The notes under the pieces were generated by a model. That model saw only the letters and a list, made by a program, of their open reading frames with translations, did not search any database and was not told the origin of the DNA. A stretch of DNA of 64,000 nucleotides, from positions 1 to 64,000 of the forward strand of contig NZ_BCZS01000008.1 in the NCBI RefSeq assembly GCF_001598855.1. Direction: 5' to 3'. Within the stretch, counting starts at the first letter, position 1. Every line of letters begins with the position of its first letter. Positions 42,109 through 51,681 of this stretch are shown here, piece by piece. This stretch comes from Pluralibacter gergoviae ATCC 33028 = NBRC 105706. GTDB taxonomy: Bacteria > Pseudomonadota > Gammaproteobacteria > Enterobacterales > Enterobacteriaceae. Position numbers and translations under genes: made by a program.

Positions 42109-42792
42109 ATGAAGGGGAAAACAGCAATTCTGCTGCTGGTCATTCTCGGCGCGGGCTACGCGGGCTGGCTGCTGCTGCCCCGGTACTACAACCCTTTTAG
42201 CCCGCTTTCGCTCGACGATCCCGCCGGGCGGATCGCCCGGTTTAAGCTGCACCGCCTCACGCCCGCCCAATGCGCGACGCTGCTGGAAGACGCGAACCGG
42301 CGCGGCTGGCTCTCCAGCCGCCCGGTTGCCGACAGCGGCGGTCCTTGCCCGCTTACCGGCGCCGTGCGCGTTTTCGCTTTTGGCTCGGTGCGCCTCAGCA
42401 GCAGTTTTCTGGCCAGCTGCCCGCTGGCGCTCAGCAGCGCTCTGTTTATTCAGCAGCGGGCGAAGCCGCTGACGCTGACGCTGATGAACAGCGAACTGCG
42501 CCAGGTTGACCACCTCGGCAGCTTTGCCTGCCGTAATATTTATCATCGCGAGAACGCCCGGCGCAGCGAGCACGCGACGGCGGATGCGCTGGACATCAGC
42601 GGTTTTCGCCTCGCCGATGGCCGGCGTATTACCGTCGCCCGCGGCTGGCAGGCGTCCGACAGCGGTCCCTGGCTGCGCGCGCTGCTGTCGGCGAGCTGCG
42701 GCTACTACGGCAACGGGCTGGGGCCGGCGTATAACGCAGCCCACGGCAACCACTTTCATTTAGGGATGCGCGGTTACGGCGTGTGCCGCTGA
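42109..42792 (+). CDS. Extensin-like C-terminal domain protein (M15-peptidase-like motifs)
   Basis: 227 residues from the ATG after GGAGG. N-terminal membrane anchor or signal (AILLLVILGAGYAGWLLL). The C-terminal domain (from about residue 65) is of the Extensin_C type: SEHATADALDISGFRLADG, then GLGPAYNAAHGNHFHLGM. The His/Asp of the first motif and the final HFH resemble the zinc ligands of M15 D,D-carboxypeptidases (VanX/VanY fold). A periplasmic peptidoglycan-related hydrolase is therefore plausible, and it is divergent from ddlA, which makes the D-Ala-D-Ala substrate of such enzymes. The catalytic role is inference. Confidence 0.75.
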   Translation: MKGKTAILLLVILGAGYAGWLLLPRYYNPFSPLSLDDPAGRIARFKLHRLTPAQCATLLEDANRRGWLSSRPVADSGGPCPLTGAVRVFAFGSVRLSSSFLASCPLALSSALFIQQRAKPLTLTLMNSELRQVDHLGSFACRNIYHRENARRSEHATADALDISGFRLADGRRITVARGWQASDSGPWLRALLSASCGYYGNGLGPAYNAAHGNHFHLGMRGYGVCR

Positions 42793-42822
42793 GAATAACA
42801 TTCTGCGGAGCAGGGTTTTATC

Positions 42823-42838
42823 TGTGATGTTTATCACG
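42823..42838. promoter_or_regulatory. CRP-like binding site
   Basis: TGTGA, 6 bp, TCACG: one mismatch from the CRP consensus halves (TGTGA-N6-TCACA). Lies 122 bp before the MdtG-like start, just downstream of the Extensin-like gene. Confidence 0.5.
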
Positions 42839-42959
42839 ATTTTCTGTGAATTTGCGATAAAACACTAAACTAAGATAACAGCGCATCTCGCGCTGCGCAG
42901 GGCCACAGGCATCTTGTTATGCTGATAAATATGATGAAAATGAGTCATTACATTTAGTT

Positions 42960-44165
42960 ATGGAATCCTGGAAAGTAAATCTTATCTCCGTCTGGTTTGG
43001 CTGCTTTTTTACCGGCCTCGCGATCAGTCAGATCCTGCCCTTTTTGCCTCTGTACGTTGCCCAGCTTGGCGTCACCTCGCACCAGGCGCTCTCCATGTGG
43101 TCCGGGCTCACCTTCAGCGTGACGTTTCTTGTTTCGGCCATCGTGTCGCCGATGTGGGGCAGCCTGGCCGATCGCCGGGGGCGCAAGCTGATGCTGCTTC
43201 GTGCCTCCCTCGGCATGGCGGTAGCCATTCTGCTGCAGGCGTTTGCCACCAATGTCTGGCAGCTATTTACGCTGCGGGCGGTGATGGGCTTAACCTCCGG
43301 CTATATTCCCAATGCGATGGCGCTGGTGGCTTCACAGGTTCCCCGCGAGCGCAGCGGCTGGGCGCTGAGCACGCTGTCTACGGCGCAAATCAGCGGCGTC
43401 ATTGGCGGCCCGCTGCTCGGCGGCTTTCTGGCCGACCATGTCGGCCTGCGGACGGTATTTTTCATCACCGCGGTCCTGCTTATCATCAGCTTCCTGGTAA
43501 CGCTTTTTTTAATCAAAGAGGGCGTGCGCCCGCAGGTCAGTAAAGCCGACAGGCTCAGCGGTAAAGCGGTCTTTGCCTCTCTGCCGTATCCTGGGTTGGT
43601 GATCAGCCTGTTTTTTACTACGCTGGTTATTCAACTGTGTAACGGTTCGATAAGTCCGATTCTGGCCCTGTTTATCAAATCAATGTCTCCGCAGAGCGGT
43701 AACATAGCCTTTCTGGCGGGAATGATTGCGGCAGTGCCCGGCATTTCTGCGCTGATTTCCGCACCCAGGCTGGGCAAACTCGGAGACCGTATTGGCACGC
43801 ATCGGATCCTGCTGGCAACGCTTTTTTGTGCGGTAATCATGTTCTTTGCGATGTCGTTTGTCACAACGCCTTTTCAGCTTGGGGTACTGCGATTTTTACT
43901 GGGTTTTGCCGACGGCGCGATGTTACCCGCCGTACAGACGCTGCTGCTGAAATATGTCAGCGACAGAGTTACCGGGCGTATTTTTGGCTATAACCAATCA
44001 TTTATGTATCTCGGGAATGTGGCCGGCCCGCTGCTTGGTGCATCGGTATCGGCAATGGCAGGATTCCGCTGGGTATTTATTGCCACGGCAATCGTCGTGT
44101 TTATTAACCTCATCCAGTTGGCATTTATGCTCCGCCGGTGCGATCGTGCGGCAGCAGCGAGGTAA
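42960..44165 (+). CDS. MdtG-like MFS multidrug efflux transporter
   Basis: 401 residues, about 12 helices. Strong resemblance by eye to E. coli Mdt[36 protein letters not shown] (motif A), [13 protein letters not shown] (second motif A) and [20 protein letters not shown]. MdtG exports fosfomycin and deoxycholate in E. coli. This is an extra copy in a non-MdtG location, between the ddlA and iraP backbone genes. The start ATG has a weak ribosome site. A CRP-like site lies upstream. Confidence 0.82.
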   Translation: MESWKVNLISVWFGCFFTGLAISQILPFLPLYVAQLGVTSHQALSMWSGLTFSVTFLVSAIVSPMWGSLADRRGRKLMLLRASLGMAVAILLQAFATNVWQLFTLRAVMGLTSGYIPNAMALVASQVPRERSGWALSTLSTAQISGVIGGPLLGGFLADHVGLRTVFFITAVLLIISFLVTLFLIKEGVRPQVSKADRLSGKAVFASLPYPGLVISLFFTTLVIQLCNGSISPILALFIKSMSPQSGNIAFLAGMIAAVPGISALISAPRLGKLGDRIGTHRILLATLFCAVIMFFAMSFVTTPFQLGVLRFLLGFADGAMLPAVQTLLLKYVSDRVTGRIFGYNQSFMYLGNVAGPLLGASVSAMAGFRWVFIATAIVVFINLIQLAFMLRRCDRAAAAR

Positions 44166-44386
44166 TACATCTAAATTCGTAATAGATAATAATTTGCTCC
44201 CCCTGTACTTTTGGCCCACGCTTAATGGGCTCTGTAGAATGCGGGCTGTAGGGGGACGTGGCAAGTGTACCCTGCGGCCGTTTTCTCAGCGGCGATATGG
44301 TCAGATCGCAATACTAAAATCCGCTATCGAGAGCTGATTGGATGATAGAGAAATCCAGTCAGGCTCTCACATAAGGAAATATCGAT

Positions 44387-44647
44387 ATGAAGAATCTCAT
44401 TGCACAATTATTGATTACGCTTGCGGAAAAAGAAGAGGAGTCAAAAAAATTGACAATTCGTGTTGAGGCGCTTGAAATCGTATTGACAACACTTCTTCGC
44501 CAGATGAAACAGGCCAGGCGGCTGACAGTAACTACCGAGGTGGAATCGACCCTGACGGACCTCATGCATGGGCCGCTGGTGAATGACGGCGACCGCGAGC
44601 TGCTATACTGGCATATAGAGAAGATTTTACATTCGTCTTACCGCTAA
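44387..44647 (+). CDS. iraP: Anti-adaptor IraP, stabiliser of RpoS
   Basis: 86 residues, the E. coli IraP length. MKNLIAQLLITLAEKEEESK and VEALEIVLTTLLRQM match; helical, with a coiled-coil N-terminal half. IraP binds RssB and protects sigma-S from ClpXP, in E. coli mainly on phosphate starvation. Ribosome site AAGGAAA. In E. coli phoA follows; here it does not. Confidence 0.9.
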   Translation: MKNLIAQLLITLAEKEEESKKLTIRVEALEIVLTTLLRQMKQARRLTVTTEVESTLTDLMHGPLVNDGDRELLYWHIEKILHSSYR

Positions 44648-44812
44648 TGTTACAGCAACGATACTGAGCAGCCGCTACCGCCTTAATTGCTGAACGCGAG
44701 TAAAAATTAAACGTTATTTAGTACTACCTGTATCTATTTTTATGATTACGGGGTGACTTTTTTCGTGCCTGGAGCCAGACTTATGAAGTTAACCTCAAAG
44801 ATGGACTGTGCT

Positions 44813-45127
44813 ATGAAAATAACGTTAATGGTGACTTTGGCGGCTAGCCTGGTATTTATGACGGCGGCTAACGCAGCAGAAAAAACACCGCAGCAGCAGC
44901 GGATGACGACCTGTAATCAGCAGGCGACAGCAAAAGCGTTAAAGGGGGATGAAAGAAAGAGCTTTATGAGCAGCTGCCTGAAGGGCAGCGGCACGCAATC
45001 CGATGGAAAGAGCCTGACGCCGCAGCAGCAAAAGATGCGCGAGTGTAATGCGACCGCGACGCAGCAGTCGCTGAAGGGCGCCGATCGTAAGAAATTTATG
45101 AGCGCCTGCCTGAAAAAAACCGCATAA
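44813..45127 (+). CDS. psiF: Phosphate-starvation-inducible protein PsiF
   Basis: 104 residues. Signal peptide ending TAANA, then two copies of a PsiF repeat: QQQRMTTCNQQATAKALKGD and QQQKMRECNATATQQSLKGA, each followed by a second Cys (SCLK, ACLK). Function unknown; periplasmic. The start follows E. coli PsiF (MKITL). An in-frame ATG at 44783, with GGAG well placed, would lengthen the signal peptide by 10 residues and could be the true start. In E. coli psiF is the second gene of phoA-psiF; here phoA is absent and no clear Pho box was found upstream. Confidence 0.88.
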   Translation: MKITLMVTLAASLVFMTAANAAEKTPQQQRMTTCNQQATAKALKGDERKSFMSSCLKGSGTQSDGKSLTPQQQKMRECNATATQQSLKGADRKKFMSACLKKTA

Positions 45128-45134
45128 CGGGCGT

Positions 45135-45157
45135 GGGTGAGCCGAAAAGGCTCACCC
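45135..45157. terminator. Bidirectional terminator between psiF and proC
   Basis: GGGTGAGCC / GGCTCACCC, 9-bp perfect stem, loop GAAAA, between convergent genes. Confidence 0.7.
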
Positions 45158-45162
45158 TGTCT

Positions 45163-45972
45163 TCAGGATTTACTTAGCGCTTCTGATTTCTCCATGCACG
45201 CGGCCATGGCTTCAATGACCGCCGCGCGGAACCCCTTCTGCTCCAGCACGCGCACGGCTTCAATAGTGGTGCCGCCCGGGGAGCAGACCATATCTTTCAG
45301 TTCACCGGGATGACTTCCCGATTCCATTACCATTTTTGCCGAGCCCATGACCGCCTGAGCGGCAAATTTATAGGCCTGCGCGCGGGGCATGCCGCCCAGC
45401 ACGGCCGCATCCGCCATCGCTTCGATAAACATAAAGACATAGGCCGGTGCCGAGCCGCTGACGCCGACAACCGGATGGATCATCGGTTCGGCGATCACTT
45501 CGGCTTCGCCAAAGCTGCGGAAAATGGTTACCACCTCGGCAATATCTTCTGAGGTGGCCAGTGCGTTTGGCGTCACGGAGGTCATCCCGGCATTAACCAG
45601 CGCCGGCGTGTTCGGCATGGCGCGGATAATCTTGCGGTCATGGCCCAGCGCGCCTGCCAGCTGATCGAGGGTGATGCCGGCGGCAATAGAGATAACCAGA
45701 GACTCTTTGTGCAGGCTTGACGCCACTTCGCTTAACACTTTGACCATCATTCCGGGCTTGACTGCGCCGAAGACGATATCTGCAATCTGCGCCACTTCCT
45801 GCGCGCTCTCCGCGGCATTAATTCCGTACTGTTCGCTCAGCGCGGCGACTTTCTCAGAAGACGGCGTATAGACCCAGATCTGGCCCGGCTGCACCAGGCC
45901 GCTGGCAATCAGCCCGCCGAGAATCGCTTTACCCATGTTACCGCAGCCGATAAAACCAATTTTCTTATCCAC
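45163..45972 (-). CDS. proC: Pyrroline-5-carboxylate reductase
   Basis: 269 residues, E. coli length. N-terminal Rossmann motif IGFIGCGNMGKAILGGL; C-terminal family signature HPGELKDMVCSPGGTTIEAV. Last step of proline synthesis, NADPH-dependent, cytoplasmic decamer. Convergent with psiF; E. coli has dgcC/adrA between them, not present here. Confidence 0.97.
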   Translation of the reverse strand: MDKKIGFIGCGNMGKAILGGLIASGLVQPGQIWVYTPSSEKVAALSEQYGINAAESAQEVAQIADIVFGAVKPGMMVKVLSEVASSLHKESLVISIAAGITLDQLAGALGHDRKIIRAMPNTPALVNAGMTSVTPNALATSEDIAEVVTIFRSFGEAEVIAEPMIHPVVGVSGSAPAYVFMFIEAMADAAVLGGMPRAQAYKFAAQAVMGSAKMVMESGSHPGELKDMVCSPGGTTIEAVRVLEQKGFRAAVIEAMAACMEKSEALSKS

Positions 45973-46085
45973 TTTGACGCTCCCTCAGTATCTGATTTAG
46001 TCACCCCATAGCTTACCACTGTTTTACGACTTTGCCGGAGGCAGAAAGCAGGCGACAATGGCGATGTAAACAGAGAGGAGGGGTT

Positions 46086-46544
46086 ATGGCTATATGGGTG
46101 GACGCGGATGCCTGTCCGAAAGTGATTAAAGAGATCCTCTACCGGGCGGCAGAGAGAACCCGAACGCCGCTGACGCTGGTAGCCAATCAGAATTTGCGGG
46201 TGCCGCCGTCGATGTTCATCCGCACGCTGCGGGTGCCGTCGGGGTTTGACGTGGCGGATAATGAGATAGTCCGCCAGTGTCAGGCGGGCGACCTGGTGAT
46301 TACGGCGGATATTCCGCTGGCGGCTGAAGTGCTGGCGAAGGGCGGGGCGGCGCTGAATCCGCGCGGTGAACGCTATAGCGAGGCCACCATTCGCGAGCGG
46401 CTGACGATGCGCGACTTTATGGATACTCTGCGGGCCAGCGGTATTCAGACCGGTGGCCCTGATTCACTGTCCCAGCGCGACCGCCAGCAGTTTGCCGCAG
46501 AGCTCGACAAGTGGCTGCTGGCGGTGCAGCGGGCAGAAGGCTAG
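46086..46544 (+). CDS. yaiI: UPF0178 (DUF188) protein YaiI
   Basis: 152 residues, E. coli length. [20 protein letters not shown] at the start and [12 protein letters not shown] in the middle: PIN-like nuclease-type acidic residues are conserved, but function is unknown. The start ATG has GAGGAGG upstream. It overlaps the convergent DUF2076 gene by 4 bp. Confidence 0.93.
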   Translation: MAIWVDADACPKVIKEILYRAAERTRTPLTLVANQNLRVPPSMFIRTLRVPSGFDVADNEIVRQCQAGDLVITADIPLAAEVLAKGGAALNPRGERYSEATIRERLTMRDFMDTLRASGIQTGGPDSLSQRDRQQFAAELDKWLLAVQRAEG

Positions 46545-47278
46545 ATCCAGCCGTCGTCGTCACCACCGAAATCGTCACCGCCGAAATCGTCATTACCGAA
46601 ATCCCCGCCGCCGACATCGCCGTTATCCCAGCCGGTATTCTGGAAGTCGGCGCCGTTGCCGTCGTCCTGCGGCAGGAACTGGCTGTCTGCGGCGGGCGTC
46701 AAATCATCGGCGGCGGGCTGCGGCGTCTCTTCGATAATATTGACGATCTCCTGGGGATGAGAGCCGGAAAACATGTTCATCAGCATATTGCCGAGCACCA
46801 CGCCGCCGGCGACGCCGGCCGCCGTCTGCAGGGCGCCGGACATAAAGCCGCCGCCGCTGCGCGCGGGTGCATATCCCGGCGCCTGGGGCTGGGCATAGCC
46901 CGGCTGCTGCGGGGCCTGGCGGGCGTAGTTCTGGGCGCCGGGAATCGGGCCGCCGCCGCTGGCGTTCGCGCTGCTGCCGGCGTTCGCGCCGCTATTGCCG
47001 CCGCCAAACAGGCCGGCGAGAAAGCCGCCGCTGCTCTGACGGGTGGACTGCAGCTGCGAGACCTCGCTCTCCAGCGCCTGAATGCGCTGGTTTAGCTGCT
47101 TGATGGCCGCTTCCTGAATAAGCACGGTTTGCGCCATATAGTAGGGGGCGGCGGGCTGGGCTGCTACATACTGAGCAATGACTTTCTCGGCGCCGGCATC
47201 GCGCGGCGCGCTTTGTGCTTCCGCCTGCTTAAGGCGCGAAAAGAGCCCGTCTATCAGGCGCTGTTCTTCAGATTGCAT
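46541..47278 (-). CDS. DUF2076 domain protein
   Basis: 245 residues. The N-terminal helical part ([20 protein letters not shown], then [13 protein letters not shown]) is a likely coiled coil. A Gly/Pro/Ala/Gln-rich middle ([17 protein letters not shown]) is followed by a possible glycine-zipper segment ([19 protein letters not shown]) and an acidic Gly/Asp tail ([11 protein letters not shown]). No signal peptide. Family function unknown. It is not present between yaiI and aroL in E. coli. The start has GGAG six bases upstream. Confidence 0.85.
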   Translation of the reverse strand: MQSEEQRLIDGLFSRLKQAEAQSAPRDAGAEKVIAQYVAAQPAAPYYMAQTVLIQEAAIKQLNQRIQALESEVSQLQSTRQSSGGFLAGLFGGGNSGANAGSSANASGGGPIPGAQNYARQAPQQPGYAQPQAPGYAPARSGGGFMSGALQTAAGVAGGVVLGNMLMNMFSGSHPQEIVNIIEETPQPAADDLTPAADSQFLPQDDGNGADFQNTGWDNGDVGGGDFGNDDFGGDDFGGDDDGWI

Positions 47279-47614
47279 GGGCACTCCTCATTGGTGCTGG
47301 GATGAATTAACCTAGTGTGTATCATTCCTTTCTTTTGTAAATATACCGCGCGTAAAGCTGTATACAATTGTGTTACGGTTTGCAGCAGATGAGGGCTTGT
47401 CAAAACCCACCGCTTTCAGGTATGGTGGCCCAAAATTTTAGTGACATTATTTCTTTACACTCCCTGATTCTTATAAATCCAGCTGTAGCAGTAGTTACAG
47501 CGAAGGTGAAATGAAGTTGTAATGTTTAATGTACAGTCAGTATGCGCTGCGCATGCTATTGCTACGCACTCAACCATACGCTCGGCTATGCCGCAGTAGA
47601 AAGAGGATGTTCAG
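47279..47614. promoter_or_regulatory. Divergent region between the DUF2076 gene and aroL
   Basis: About 335 bp, AT-rich from 47310 to 47560. In E. coli aroL is controlled by TyrR and TrpR. A TGTAAA half-site (47336-47341) is present, but no full TGTAAA-N6-TTTACA box could be confirmed by eye. No gene seen. Confidence 0.4.
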
Positions 47615-48181
47615 GTGAGCACAGAGCCCATTTTTCTCATTGGCGCCCGTGGCTGCGGTAAAACAACGGTGGGTCAAAAGCTGGCGCTGGCGTGCGGTTT
47701 TGCCTTTGTTGATAGCGATCGGATGCTGCAGGAGCGCGCGGGAAAGAGTATTGCGGATATCGTTGCGCTTGAGGGCTGGGACGCTTTCCGGGCGCTGGAG
47801 GCCGAGACGCTGCGCGCGGTGACCCGGCCAGCGTCGATAATTGCTACCGGCGGCGGAGCGATCCTTGCCGCTGAAAATCGCGCCTTCATGCGCGCCAGCG
47901 GCAGCGTGTTTTACCTTCAGGCGCCGGTTTCTGTTCTTGCCCGCCGGCTTGAGGTCTCGCCGGAAGAGGATCAGCGTCCGACCCTGACCGGAAAGCCCAT
48001 TGACGAAGAGGTGCGTGAAGTGCTGGCCCAGCGCGAAGCCCTTTACCGCGAGGCCGCGCATTTCGCGGTGGACGCCGCCCGCGACCCCGACGCCGTGGTC
48101 GCGCAAATTCTGGCAATTGCGCTGCCGGGGGCGATTTCCACAACTCCTAAAAAATCAGCGCCGGTCGGACAGCGCCTATAA
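47615..48181 (+). CDS. aroL: Shikimate kinase II
   Basis: 188 residues (E. coli AroL 174). GTG start, P-loop GARGCGKTT (residues 10-18), FVDSDRML, ATGGGAIL and RPTLTGKP lid. Phosphorylates shikimate at O3 in the cytoplasm. The extra C-terminal tail (GAISTTPKKSAPVGQRL) is beyond the usual end. Followed by yaiA and aroM as in E. coli. Confidence 0.95.
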   Translation: MSTEPIFLIGARGCGKTTVGQKLALACGFAFVDSDRMLQERAGKSIADIVALEGWDAFRALEAETLRAVTRPASIIATGGGAILAAENRAFMRASGSVFYLQAPVSVLARRLEVSPEEDQRPTLTGKPIDEEVREVLAQREALYREAAHFAVDAARDPDAVVAQILAIALPGAISTTPKKSAPVGQRL

Positions 48182-48212
48182 TTAAGGTGCTGTTTCTATT
48201 AAAGGAGGCGCT

Positions 48213-48404
48213 ATGCCGAATAAACCCCCTTACCCGCGTGAATCCCGCGTTGTTGCAGTCGAAAAGGGTGATGCCGGGAAGCCGGTGACCTGGTACGAGT
48301 TGCGGGCCGATCATCCGAAACCGGACTCTCTTATTAGTGAACACCCCACCCGTGAAGAAGCGCTGGATGCGCAGAAGCGTTACGAGGACCCCGGCAAGTC
48401 CTGA
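48213..48404 (+). CDS. yaiA: Small protein YaiA
   Basis: 63 residues, E. coli length. [20 protein letters not shown], then [20 protein letters not shown]. Very strong ribosome site AAAGGAGG. Function unknown; in E. coli linked with aroL and aroM under TyrR. Confidence 0.93.
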   Translation: MPNKPPYPRESRVVAVEKGDAGKPVTWYELRADHPKPDSLISEHPTREEALDAQKRYEDPGKS

Positions 48405-48420
48405 CTGCCGGGACTTTTTA
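48389..48420 (+). terminator. Terminator overlapping the end of yaiA
   Basis: CCCCGGCA / TGCCGGG arms (48389-48396 with 48406-48412), then ACTTTTTA. The left arm is inside the yaiA coding end. Confidence 0.7.
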
Positions 48421-48584
48421 TCCACTGACGATACGTCCGCGCTCCCCCTTGAAAGCGGCCTGGCGCCGTAATATTTACAAACCAAATGGTCATGAGGCTG
48501 CTAAGCTTTTACAAGGTTGAATTTTAGCCAATGGGGGGCGGCGCCAAGCCTGCGTGATATTTCAGAAGTTATAACAAGGTAAAC

Positions 48585-49265
48585 ATGATGAGTACGACGC
48601 TGGCCATTCTTACCATCGGCGTGGTTTCTCTGGGGGAGATATTGCCCCTGTTAACTGAGCACATCAGGGAAGATCAGATTACCTACGTGAATTTACTCGG
48701 AAAATTAAGCCGCGAAGATGTTGAAGAAGAGTATACCCCGACAAGTGGTGAAGAGCGCATCATAGCCCTGCTTAACGATAACCAGCTCATTGAGGTTTCG
48801 AAGGCTAAAATTGAGCGCGATATCCAGGCGGTTATTGAAGTGCTTGATAACCAGGGATTCGACGTTATCCTGCTGATGAGCTCAGCACCGCTGAACGGAC
48901 TTACTGCGCGCAACGCGGTTTTGCTGGAGCCGCAGCGGGTGATCCCGCCGCTGGTCTCCTCTATTGTTCACGGTCACCAGATGGGGGTTATTGTTCCCGT
49001 TCCTGAATTACTGAATACCCAGCGCAATAACTGGCTTAAGCTGCCAACGCCGCCGTGCTACGCGCTGGCGAATCCCCTGGACGTCAGCGATGATGAGCTG
49101 ATCTCTGCCGCCCGGCAGCTGCTGGATGATGGCGCCGATGTCCTGATGCTCGACAGCCAGGGTTTTCATCTGCACCACCTCCAGTTGCTGCAAAAGGCGC
49201 TGGGCGTACCGGTGCTGTTGTCCAACGCGCTGCTGGCGAGGCTGACGGTCGAGCTGCTGATGTGA
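48585..49265 (+). CDS. aroM: AroM family protein
   Basis: 226 residues (E. coli 225). MSTTLAILTIGVVSLGEILP at the start and a C-terminal DDGADVLMLDSQGFHLHH. Cytoplasmic, related to Asp/Glu/hydantoin racemase-like folds. Function unknown, co-regulated with aroL in E. coli. Two adjacent ATG codons; the first is used. Confidence 0.94.
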   Translation: MMSTTLAILTIGVVSLGEILPLLTEHIREDQITYVNLLGKLSREDVEEEYTPTSGEERIIALLNDNQLIEVSKAKIERDIQAVIEVLDNQGFDVILLMSSAPLNGLTARNAVLLEPQRVIPPLVSSIVHGHQMGVIVPVPELLNTQRNNWLKLPTPPCYALANPLDVSDDELISAARQLLDDGADVLMLDSQGFHLHHLQLLQKALGVPVLLSNALLARLTVELLM

Positions 49266-49343
49266 GTATTTTTACGTGACAGGCTGTGACCGTCCCCCCT
49301 ATATTGGATTGCAACACAACAATGAAACCAATAAGGGCCAGTT

Positions 49344-49628
49344 ATGCTTCAAAGCAACGAATATTTTGACGGGAAAGTGAAGTCCATCGGTTATGAGAGC
49401 AGCAGTACAGGTCGCGCCAGCGTTGGCGTGATGGCAGAAGGGGAGTACACGTTCGGGACGGCGCAGCCGGAAGAGATGACCGTCGTCAGCGGCGCGCTGC
49501 GCGTGCTGCTGCCGGGCGAGGTTGAATGGCGGACATTTACCCCGGGTCAGGCCTTTAACGTCCCGGGTCACAGCGAGTTTCATCTGCAGGTGGCGGAGCC
49601 CAGCGCCTATCTGTGCCGCTACCTGTGA
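49344..49628 (+). CDS. ppnP: Pyrimidine/purine nucleoside phosphorylase PpnP
   Basis: 94 residues, E. coli YaiE/PpnP length. Small cupin: [51 protein letters not shown]. Phosphorolysis of many nucleosides in the cytoplasm. Ribosome site AAGGG. A hairpin terminator follows. Confidence 0.96.
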   Translation: MLQSNEYFDGKVKSIGYESSSTGRASVGVMAEGEYTFGTAQPEEMTVVSGALRVLLPGEVEWRTFTPGQAFNVPGHSEFHLQVAEPSAYLCRYL

Positions 49629-49633
49629 TTTTT

Positions 49634-49659
49634 AGCCTTCCCGCCGCGGCGGGAAGGCT
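49634..49659. terminator. Bidirectional terminator between ppnP and rdgC
   Basis: AGCCTTCCCGCC / GGCGGGAAGGCT, 12-bp perfect arms. TTTT lies on the left side (T run for the minus strand is weaker). Confidence 0.75.
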
Positions 49660-49667
49660 GTTGTGAC

Positions 49668-50579
49668 TTAGCGCTGGGCCTCTCCGCCCAGCCCTTCAAC
49701 CAGCGCCGCGACCAGCGCCGCCAGCTCGCCGGTCATCAGGATAAAGTCGGCGTCAAAGCGCTGATCGACATTTTCCCGCTCAATATCTTCATTCTGATCC
49801 CGCAGCTCGTCGCTGAACTTCAGGCGCTTGATAGAGGCGTCATCGCACATCACAAACTGAATACGCTGCTGCCAGTCGAGGGCAAGCTTGGTCACCACTT
49901 TGCCCGCTTCGATGTGCACGGCGATCTCGTCGCTGACCAGATCCTGCTTTTTGGCGCGGATCACGCCGCCGTCTTCCAGGAGAGCCTTCAGCTCTGCCTC
50001 ATCGAGCAGCTGAAAGCCCTGGGCCACGGTGCCGGAGCGCACCCATTCGGTGAGCGTCAGCTCGATAGGATTCTCCAGCGCCAGCGGCACCACCGGCAGC
50101 GAGCCGAGGGTTTTACGCAGCAGGGCGAGAATATCTTCTGACTTCTTGGCGCTGGCGCTGTCGACCATGATCAGGCCATTGACGGTATCAATCCACAGCA
50201 TGGTCTGGCTGAAGCGGCTGAAGGCGCGCGGCAGCAGGGAGTGGAGCACCTCATCCTTCAGGGCGTCTTTTTCGGTTTTCTTTAATTTGCGGCCCTGATC
50301 GGCTTCAAGCTTCTGAATTTTGGCTTCCAGCGCCTGCTTCACCACCGGCGACGGCAGGATCTTCTCCTCTTTGCGGGCGCAGATGATGATCTGCCCGTTC
50401 GCTTCGTGGGTGAACGCGTCGCTGTGCGAGCCCATAGGCGGCACCCAGCCGGTTTTTGCCATATCCTGACTGCCGCAGGGCGTGAATGCCAGTCCGGCTA
50501 ACTGTTTTTCCATCTCGTCCGCGCGCAGGGCGATATCGCGGCTAAGACGATAAACCATTAAATTTTTGAACCACAGCAT
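49668..50579 (-). CDS. rdgC: Recombination-associated protein RdgC
   Basis: 303 residues, identical in length to E. coli. [20 protein letters not shown] at the start, [20 protein letters not shown]-terminal helix [14 protein letters not shown]. Forms a ring-shaped dimer that encircles duplex DNA and restrains RecA. Start set by comparison; an ATG four codons earlier is in frame. Divergent from mak. Confidence 0.97.
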   Translation of the reverse strand: MLWFKNLMVYRLSRDIALRADEMEKQLAGLAFTPCGSQDMAKTGWVPPMGSHSDAFTHEANGQIIICARKEEKILPSPVVKQALEAKIQKLEADQGRKLKKTEKDALKDEVLHSLLPRAFSRFSQTMLWIDTVNGLIMVDSASAKKSEDILALLRKTLGSLPVVPLALENPIELTLTEWVRSGTVAQGFQLLDEAELKALLEDGGVIRAKKQDLVSDEIAVHIEAGKVVTKLALDWQQRIQFVMCDDASIKRLKFSDELRDQNEDIERENVDQRFDADFILMTGELAALVAALVEGLGGEAQR

Positions 50580-50673
50580 GATAATTTCCACGGCATTGTC
50601 GTTAAATCCAGGCGGGCATAATAGCGAATTGTCCCTGGGCTTGCATTTCTAATCCGGAATAAAAGAGGCGCGC

Positions 50674-51579
50674 GTGCGAATAGGTATCGATTTGGGTGGG
50701 ACAAAAACGGAGGTCATTGCGCTCAGTGGCCGGGGGGAAGCGCTTTATCGTCATCGGCTACCGACGCCGCGCGACGACTACCGGCAAACGATTGAGGTGA
50801 TTGCCCGGCTGGTCGAGGCGGCAGAGAAAGAGACCGGACAGCGCGGCAGCGTCGGCGTCGGCATTCCCGGCGCCATTTCGCCGCTCAGTGGGCGGGTAAA
50901 GAACGCTAACTCAACCTGGCTTAACGGCCAGCCGTTTGATAAAGACCTCAGCCGGCGGCTGGATCGCGAGGTGCGGATCGCTAACGACGCCAACTGCCTG
51001 GCGGTCTCTGAGGCGGTGGACGGCGCGGCGGCAGGGGCGCAGACGGTCTTTGCGGTGATTATTGGCACCGGCTGCGGCGCGGGCGTGGCGCTGGGCGGCC
51101 GGGCGCACATCGGCGGTAACGCTACCGCGGGCGAGTGGGGACACAACCCGCTGCCGTGGATGGATGAAGACGAACTGCGCTATCGGGAAGAGGTGCCGTG
51201 CTACTGCGGCAGGCAGGGCTGCATTGAAACCTTTATCTCCGGGACCGGTTTTGCCACTGACTATCAGCGCCTCAGCGGCCAGGCGCGGGAGGGCAGCGAA
51301 ATTATCCGCCTCGCCGACGAGCAGGATCCGCTCGCCGGACTGGCGCTGACGCGCTACGAACTGCGGCTGGCCAAGTCGCTGGCCCACGTCATCAATATTC
51401 TCGACCCGGAGGTCATCGTCCTCGGCGGCGGGATGAGCAACGTCGACCGGCTGTACAAAACGGTGCCGCCGCTGATCAAACAATTTGTGTTCGGCGGCGA
51501 GTGCGCAACGCCGGTGCGCAAGGCGGTGCACGGCGACTCCAGCGGCGTCAGGGGCGCGGCGTGGCTGTGGCCGATGTAG
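50674..51579 (+). CDS. mak: Manno(fructo)kinase (ROK family)
   Basis: 301 residues (E. coli 302). GTG start. ATP motif [11 protein letters not shown], sugar site [16 protein letters not shown], and the ROK zinc motif GHNPLP...[11 protein letters not shown] with catalytic Asp in ANDANCL. Phosphorylates fructose and mannose at C6. In E. coli araJ follows; here a repeat-rich gap and then sbcC. Confidence 0.95.
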   Translation: MRIGIDLGGTKTEVIALSGRGEALYRHRLPTPRDDYRQTIEVIARLVEAAEKETGQRGSVGVGIPGAISPLSGRVKNANSTWLNGQPFDKDLSRRLDREVRIANDANCLAVSEAVDGAAAGAQTVFAVIIGTGCGAGVALGGRAHIGGNATAGEWGHNPLPWMDEDELRYREEVPCYCGRQGCIETFISGTGFATDYQRLSGQAREGSEIIRLADEQDPLAGLALTRYELRLAKSLAHVINILDPEVIVLGGGMSNVDRLYKTVPPLIKQFVFGGECATPVRKAVHGDSSGVRGAAWLWPM

Positions 51580-51681
51580 TCGTTTATTGCACGTCTTCAA
51601 TCCTATTCTGCCGGGGATCGTGGAATGGTTCCGTTCACTCGTAGCACTCTGCTCCTCTGTTGGGCTTTCTGCGGTGAACGT

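Noticed and set aside
47320-47360. TyrR box upstream of aroL
   Set aside because: Only one TGTAAA half-site is visible; the partner TTTACA at the right spacing is missing, so the box is not claimed.
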